This document shows, piece by piece, positions 59,001 through 64,000 of a stretch of DNA of 64,000 bases; the first letter of the stretch is position 1, and every line of letters starts with the position of its first letter. The stretch is from Coffea arabica (lineage: Eukaryota > Streptophyta > Magnoliopsida > Gentianales > Rubiaceae), in contig NC_092314.1 of NCBI RefSeq assembly GCF_036785885.1, positions 13,165,638 through 13,229,637 on the forward strand, read 5' to 3'. Position numbers and translations under genes: made by a program. The notes under the pieces were generated by a model that ran no database searches, was not told the DNA's origin, and worked only from the letters and a program-made list of their open reading frames with translations.

Positions 59001-62000
59001 TGCTATTTTGCTTGGCTTTTGCCATTTTCTGGGCTGCAAATCGTAAGGCATCATACTCCTGGATAGGCCAGGATATTCTTGTAAGTATGGCTTAAGTCTT
59101 CCTTGGTTTATTACATGCCCATTTTGCAATGTTTGCTTGCTGTTTTGATATGGTAATTGGCTGCACGGGAGTAGATATACTAGCATTTCTTGGAGTGTGT
59201 AAGAAACATGATACCAGCATGGTATTCTTGAGACTTCTCTTTTGTTCTGATGGTGAATGATATTGATTTCCTTTTTCATGTGAACTATGGTTTAGCTCTT
59301 TTTTTTTATTTGCCACGCATGCTGATGCAGTGGCAGGTGGGGATGATGCTCTTATGGTTATTTATTTTGGATTTACGTAAACATACGATATTTTTTTTTC
59401 CTTCTTGTTTTTGTCTGTAGCCTATAAGAATACCGAGCGTCTAGGAGTTTAATTGCTGAAAGATGAGGTACTACTAGAGCTTGTAGCATCGTCTAAACAA
59501 TTTACTCTATTTAATCAGTACTCTTTGTCTATCCTTTCTTCTAACTTGTGGTTGGAGGCTAGTACGTGGTTGGGCTAAAACTACTACTTTGTTGAGCATG
59601 GTTTCCTCCAGCCACATTGAGTATGGCTTGATAAAGTCCTAGACGGAGCTGGGTGTTTTCTTCTCTTCTTCTGCAATTCGCTTTTTTCCGTTGCGTACCT
59701 ATGAGAAAATCTTTTATTGTGTTTTATGAGCTTAGAGTCTTTTTTGGAATTTTTTTCTTAATTAGCAGTTCTTCATATTTACAGTTTAAAGTAAGATTAA
59801 AGAAACTTAAGCGTAAGGGGTGCTATCTTACCAATATAAAGCACTGCATGATTTTGCTGTCCTAATTCAGATATCATTGTTCTGGGGAAAGTTGGATGGC
59901 TAGGTGATCTTTGTTATTCTATTTGGACTCTAAATGTTGACAGGATATCTCTGCGAGCTCTAGCATTAACCTGAAGAACTGTGTTCTCTTCGTATTAGAT
60001 TTAGCCATCTATATGTGGCCATCTTATTCTTGTTAAAGTTACTCTTATTAAAGTTAGTTATGTAGGTTAATTTGTTCCATTTTGCTTAAGAAAAAAGTTT
60101 AATTTTGCATTTTTGTATTGTTCTGAAAAGATCTAACATCTAAAACTGGCCGTTGCAAAGTTTTGTTTTTCATTCTCTTCCTTTTCTGCAATCATTCTAA
60201 ATTTTGAGGATGACCGTCTGTAATTTTGTTGTCAGGGCATCTGTTTGATGATAACTGTCTTGCAGTTGGCACAATTACCTAATATAAAGGTTTGTGAGGC
60301 CAGAGGTGCAACCTCTCCATATCTTTCTACACTTGCTTGCTTATGCCGTGCTTTTTCCTTCCCAGCTTATGAGAATTTTGTTTTAATTTAGGTTGCTACT
60401 GTGCTTCTATGTTGCGCTTTTCTTTATGACATCTTCTGGGTGTTCCTGTCGCCTTACATTTTCCATGACAGCGTTATGATAGCGGTACGTTCTCTTTTCC
60501 TATAAAGATGTTTTTCTTTGTTGTCAAGGTGAACAGTAATTTTATTGCAGAGATCAGCTACATTCTTTTTGCATCTCACTAAATTCTTCTAGTTTACTTT
60601 TCTTAACCATTAAACTTATAAAGTCAGTGGAAAGTATTGCTAGTTAAATTTAGAGGCGATAAAATATTGGAAATGGTGTGTGGATTGACATTATTTACTT
60701 TTGGGTTACCTTCCTATGTTTTTATTGTACTTTAACCTCTAAACTCCATAAATGTCTATACTCAAAGCTTAGATCCCGCATTTGTATATTGATTTTGGTA
60801 GTCACCCACCCCAAATAGGAGCAAATATATGAAAGGAAGAGACAAACAGTTTATTTCTCGTTGAGGGTAATTTATGCAGTGTATGGCCTGACCATTTGGA
60901 ATATGAGAGAATTGAAATCAGATTGTATTTCACAAAGCATCCTTTTTCTGTCATGTTCCTTCCCTCTTTTACCCTAAATGCTGGCCAATTTTTCCACATG
61001 GGCCAATTGATTCTTTTTAAAGCCTGCAAGCAATGGGCTGGAGAGATGGATGGTTAAGGTTTTTCAGCTTTGGTTGGAGCCTCTGTTTTTGCTTCCATCA
61101 AGTTAAATTCTGTTCTAGTCTTCTTCCCTAGTCCATTTTTTTCCTTCTATACTTTAGGATGAGTATTTGAATGACTTGCCACTGATCTCTTATGAAGTAG
61201 TGGATAGTGTGATTGAGAGGATGTGCTAACAAAATTTTGAAAAGTTCAGCATGGGTACAATATATGTAATAAGCATATTGCCTTCGATGATTTTATTAGC
61301 TTTTCAGATGTTAATGTTGACATTGAATCAATGCAGGTTATGTTCTTGCTAGTGTCCATATTAGTTTTCTAATATGTTTTACCTTACATCATTAACTTTT
61401 TTAAACTTGGCGTGGTTATAAAGTTGATTGCTACTCAATTCATATTTAACCCTTCTTCCGGAGAACTGCTCCAACTGATTTGTAACTTTGGGCATAGGGT
61501 CTTGGTTGACTTGTGATTTGTTGATTCCCTTCTGTTAGGAACTTTTATTGAATGATCAGTAAACATCTTTGGCAGTTGCATGAGAGGTGATTTTTCTGCA
61601 GGATTACTGGGAAGGTTTAGGCTATTAGTTATTTTAGTTCTATTAATTTTGAAAGGAGGTTTTTGGATTGTTGATGCTCTTTAATTCATATGCAATTCCG
61701 ACAACGTTGCAATTTTCTAGAGCTACTTGGATTGTGTTCCACTTATTCTGCTTTCTTTTCCTCAATACATCTCATAGATGGTTGGTTTGATGGATTCATT
61801 TAGTTAATAGATCCTTGAACTCACTTTTAAGCTTGACATAAAACTCTTCTTTTCTTTTGTAAAACTTAATTGATGATTTCATCTTTTCCTTAGTTGATTT
61901 CACTTCACGATAATTTAGATGTTCGAATCATTCAAGAACTTGGTTATTTTGCTCAAGATAAACCGTCCATTATGTGAGGGGTTACTTTGTGTCTGTGACT

Positions 62001-62784
62001 ATTGCATTAACAATTTCAGGTTTTGAAGTATTCTAGGTTTATTAGTCGCGAATACCAACCAAACTGTTGCTGTATTTTTGGCTGTTTTGTCATTTTTTAT
62101 CTTAATAGTTTTGGTTTAGCAATCAATTTCTCGAGCTTTTTCAAATTTTAGATGTCATTTATTTGTTTGTTCTTTGTAGGTTGCTCAAGGTGACAAGGCT
62201 GGCGGAGAATCAATCCCGATGCTCTTGAGAATTCCTCGATTTTTTGATCCTTGGGGTGGTTATAACATGATTGGCTTTGGGGACATACTCTTCCCCGGTT
62301 TGCTTGTTTCCTTTGCACATAGGTAGCTTTTTGTTTTCATACAATCTTATGAATAGTAGTATGTTGTGATGCCTTTCCAGTATGCTGCATTGGTGTTTTC
62401 ATTTGGCTAATATTTCTAGAAAATGTCAAATTTTATTTAACATTGCAATGTTTCTCAACCAGGACCTGTTCTCGAATCCTTACATAACTTGCTGTTTAAG
62501 TAGACATGTATAACCAAGTAGTATTGATTAGGCTTAGGCTTTGTATGCTTGTTAGATTTTTCTCATTGTAAAAAGTTTTTATTTCTTCTCATTCCTTTGT
62601 TGCAGCAACGTAGTTATTTTATAGAGTGGTTAGTTTTTTTGAGCTGTTCTCCTGTTTCTCTTGTATGTTCTTTTGTTTATTTGGTAAGTAGTGTGTGTGA
62701 TTTTTTGCTGCAGATTTGATAAAGCCAAAAAGAAGACTGGTCGAAATGGATACTTCCTTTGGTTGGCCATTGGCTATGCATGTG
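53039..62784 (+). CDS. SPPL3: Signal peptide peptidase-like intramembrane aspartyl protease with PA domain (5' part, C-terminus outside window)
   Basis: GxGD-type intramembrane protease of the endomembrane system that cleaves type II membrane-protein stubs. Exons: 53039-53191, 54309-54467, 55011-55122, 55307-55426, 56257-56414, 57479-57652, 58775-58809, 58924-59080, 60236-60289, 60392-60484, 62180-62322, 62714-62784. All introns are GT-AG, phases agree, and they give 476 codons so far. A signal peptide (about 1-28) and a luminal PA domain (about 75-180, with [13 protein letters not shown] and [10 protein letters not shown]) place it in the SPPL2/3/4/5 group. Transmembrane helices follow. Catalytic Y386-D387 lies in FLYDIFWVF and the second aspartate is D440 in GFGD. 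The PAL motif, expected within about the next 60 residues, was not found before 64000; the last visible intron contains a MITE. The symbol SPPL3 rests on neighbourhood with P4H1 as in Arabidopsis, so treat it as provisional within the group. Confidence 0.92.
55812..56176 (+). repeat. About 190-bp tandem duplication in SPPL intron 4, including an acceptor-like site
   Basis: The units (about 55812-55998 and 56002-56176) share CTAATTTTCAT, an ACACA/ATAC microsatellite, TCTTTATTTGCT and a TTCTTTNTGCAGAT end. Each therefore carries a pyrimidine tract plus CAG that looks like a 3' splice site. The acceptor I used (56254-56256) lies further downstream and keeps the family frame. Confidence 0.75.
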
Positions 62785-62842
62785 GTTAGTAGCATTGACT
62801 TTTGTTTCCTTCACTATGATCTTTGTAAAACAACTACATTTA

Positions 62843-63650
62843 GGGTCTGTTTGGTTGGAAGTAAAATGTTTTCCTTGGGAAAATATTTTCCGTGGAAGTA
62901 ATTTTCCATGAAAATCATTTCCCTTTCATCATTTTCAGGTGTTTGGTTAGTTTATTGAAAATATTTTCTTACTTCATTTTTCTGGTGTTTGTTTAACTTT
63001 TGAAATATTTTCACTTTTATCTCTATCTTTACTTTCTACACATTATAACTACATACTTCTTCCCATGTAAAATAAGAAAACTTATCTCATTGTTTAACTT
63101 TAAAAAATCTTGGAGAAATGTATATATGAATAAAAAATATCTCCTCAAGCAATAAACAAATTGCTGGCCATTTAGTGTCAAATATCAATCACATGCAATG
63201 CTTATTGTGACATATATCTTGCACTCTCACTGCTGAAAGTTTCTCTAGAAAAGAATGTCCTTATTATACATAATTAATTACTAGCATAGAATGAGCAGGA
63301 TGAAGTTTTTTTTTTTTATTTTGAATATACTAGGGGGAGGGTTGGGTTGGGTTGGGTGGTACGGGGGAGAGAGTGTAAGGAAAAGGTCTTGGGTTCGAAT
63401 CCTCCTGTTTACACTAAAAAAAAAAAGAACATACTACAAGATGTTTTCAGTAAATTTGGAACATATTACAGGCGGGATGCATGCATTTCAGAAAACAACT
63501 TCAGTAAGTTTGGAAGGGAAGTTGTTTTCCATAAGATGAGTGAAAATATTTTACATAGGAAAATGTTTTCAGTAACTTTTGTGCAACCAAACACGGGAAA
63601 TTAGGAAAATATTTTCCTGGAAAACATTTTCACCTGAAACAAACGGACCC
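62843..63650. mobile_element. MITE with GGGTCTGTTTGG ends and TTA target duplication (808 bp)
   Basis: Starts GGGTCTGTTTGGTTGG and ends AAACAAACGGACCC. Subterminal AAATGTTTTCC and GGAAAACATTTT blocks are inverted. It is flanked by TTA (62840-62842 and 63651-63653). It sits in the intron after the last visible SPPL exon and is related by ends and arms to 40600-41267. It contains a SINE-like fragment. Confidence 0.85.
63330..63428 (+). mobile_element. SINE-like fragment with tRNA box B and A tail
   Basis: GGTTCGAATCC at about 63391-63401 is an exact tRNA-type box B. It is followed closely by an A-rich tail (63415-63427) and preceded by a (GGGTT)n-like stretch. A convincing box A is not seen, so this is probably a 5'-truncated SINE inside the MITE. 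Confidence 0.5.
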
Positions 63651-63821
63651 TTAATGCAACATGGATACTCTTCTCTTTCCTTGCCAAAAAAAAAAAAGAG
63701 CTCCCTTCATTTATTCTTGGCAAGCCTATTCTAAGACAAATTACAAGCAAGGGAAGAGAATTTTTTGCAGGGTTTTGGATGTCTTGTAGTGAATGTGCTT
63801 GCAAAGATCAGTTGAGTGTTT

Positions 63822-63970
63822 TCAAGGAAGAGAAACTTTGATTAGTCTACAGCCAAGCAACTTGAGTCAACACACAGAGAGAGAGAGAGAGAGAGATAGA
63901 CGATTAATTGACAACAGAGCAACATGATTCAGCACAGAGAGAGAGAGAGAGAGAGAGCGGGAGAGAGATG
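63822..63970 (+). repeat. Two units ending in (GA)n microsatellites
   Basis: GA runs at about 63877-63896 and 63938-63958 are each preceded by similar sequence (CAACTTGAGTCAACACACAGA and CAACATGATTCAGCACAGA), an imperfect 62-bp duplication. It lies within the truncated SPPL intron. Confidence 0.75.
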
Positions 63971-64000
63971 GGAGCATAGGCTCTTAAGAAGACAGGGCTA

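Noticed and set aside
63391..63401. tRNA gene suggested by an exact box B
   Set aside because: No box A or acceptor stem; an A tail follows, as in a SINE fragment.

Overview
The window is nuclear DNA of a flowering plant, almost certainly a eudicot. It is AT-rich, genes are split by GT-AG introns up to about 2.9 kb long, and the protein families are plant ones. Transposon debris is dense. I cannot fix the species; an asterid is only a guess. No prokaryotic-type system (CRISPR, operon, phage) is present.

Three host genes are well supported. (1) A complete 12-exon prolyl 4-hydroxylase of the P4H1 type (581-13853, +, 286 aa). (2) A complete two-exon LRR receptor-like kinase of the MIK2 group (45920-49202, +, 1007 aa). 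(3) The first 12 exons of a PA-domain signal peptide peptidase-like protease of the SPPL2/3/4/5 group (53039 onward, +), whose C-terminal end with the PAL motif lies beyond the window. A fourth gene on the minus strand (23160-20993) reads as four exons encoding about 210 aa with a C-terminal membrane anchor, but the donor site of its third intron lacks GT. In Arabidopsis P4H1 (At2g43080) and SPPL3 (At2g43070) have adjacent locus numbers, so genes 1 and 3 look like an ancient neighbour pair pushed about 39 kb apart by insertions and duplications.

The 14-45 kb interval records that expansion. The last exon of the P4H gene plus roughly 3 kb of downstream flank is present three times: copy A next to the live gene (about 13650-17560), copy B (about 34160-36850) and copy C (about 41640-45390). 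Each copy gained its own insertions, and the other copies often preserve the empty site. Copy A holds a hAT-like element, a SINE and a retroposed intronless sequence with a poly(A) tract and target-site duplication. Copy B holds a Mutator-like MITE and a truncated LINE-like end. Copy C holds a Mutator-like MITE and a TTA-flanked element with about 1 kb of nearly pure A/T. Between copies A and B lies a decayed Ty1/copia retrotransposon (25109-30601, minus strand) with both LTRs. Between B and C lies a 4.4-copy tandem array with a 483-bp period (37926-40078).

Other intergenic and intronic DNA is mainly non-autonomous DNA transposons. Three share terminal sequences and 8-bp target duplications (3574-4475, 14145-15284, 32780-33282). 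Two related ones have 3-bp duplications (40600-41267, 62843-63650). Exon limits were set by reading frame, GT-AG signals and family knowledge; none was tested with transcripts.
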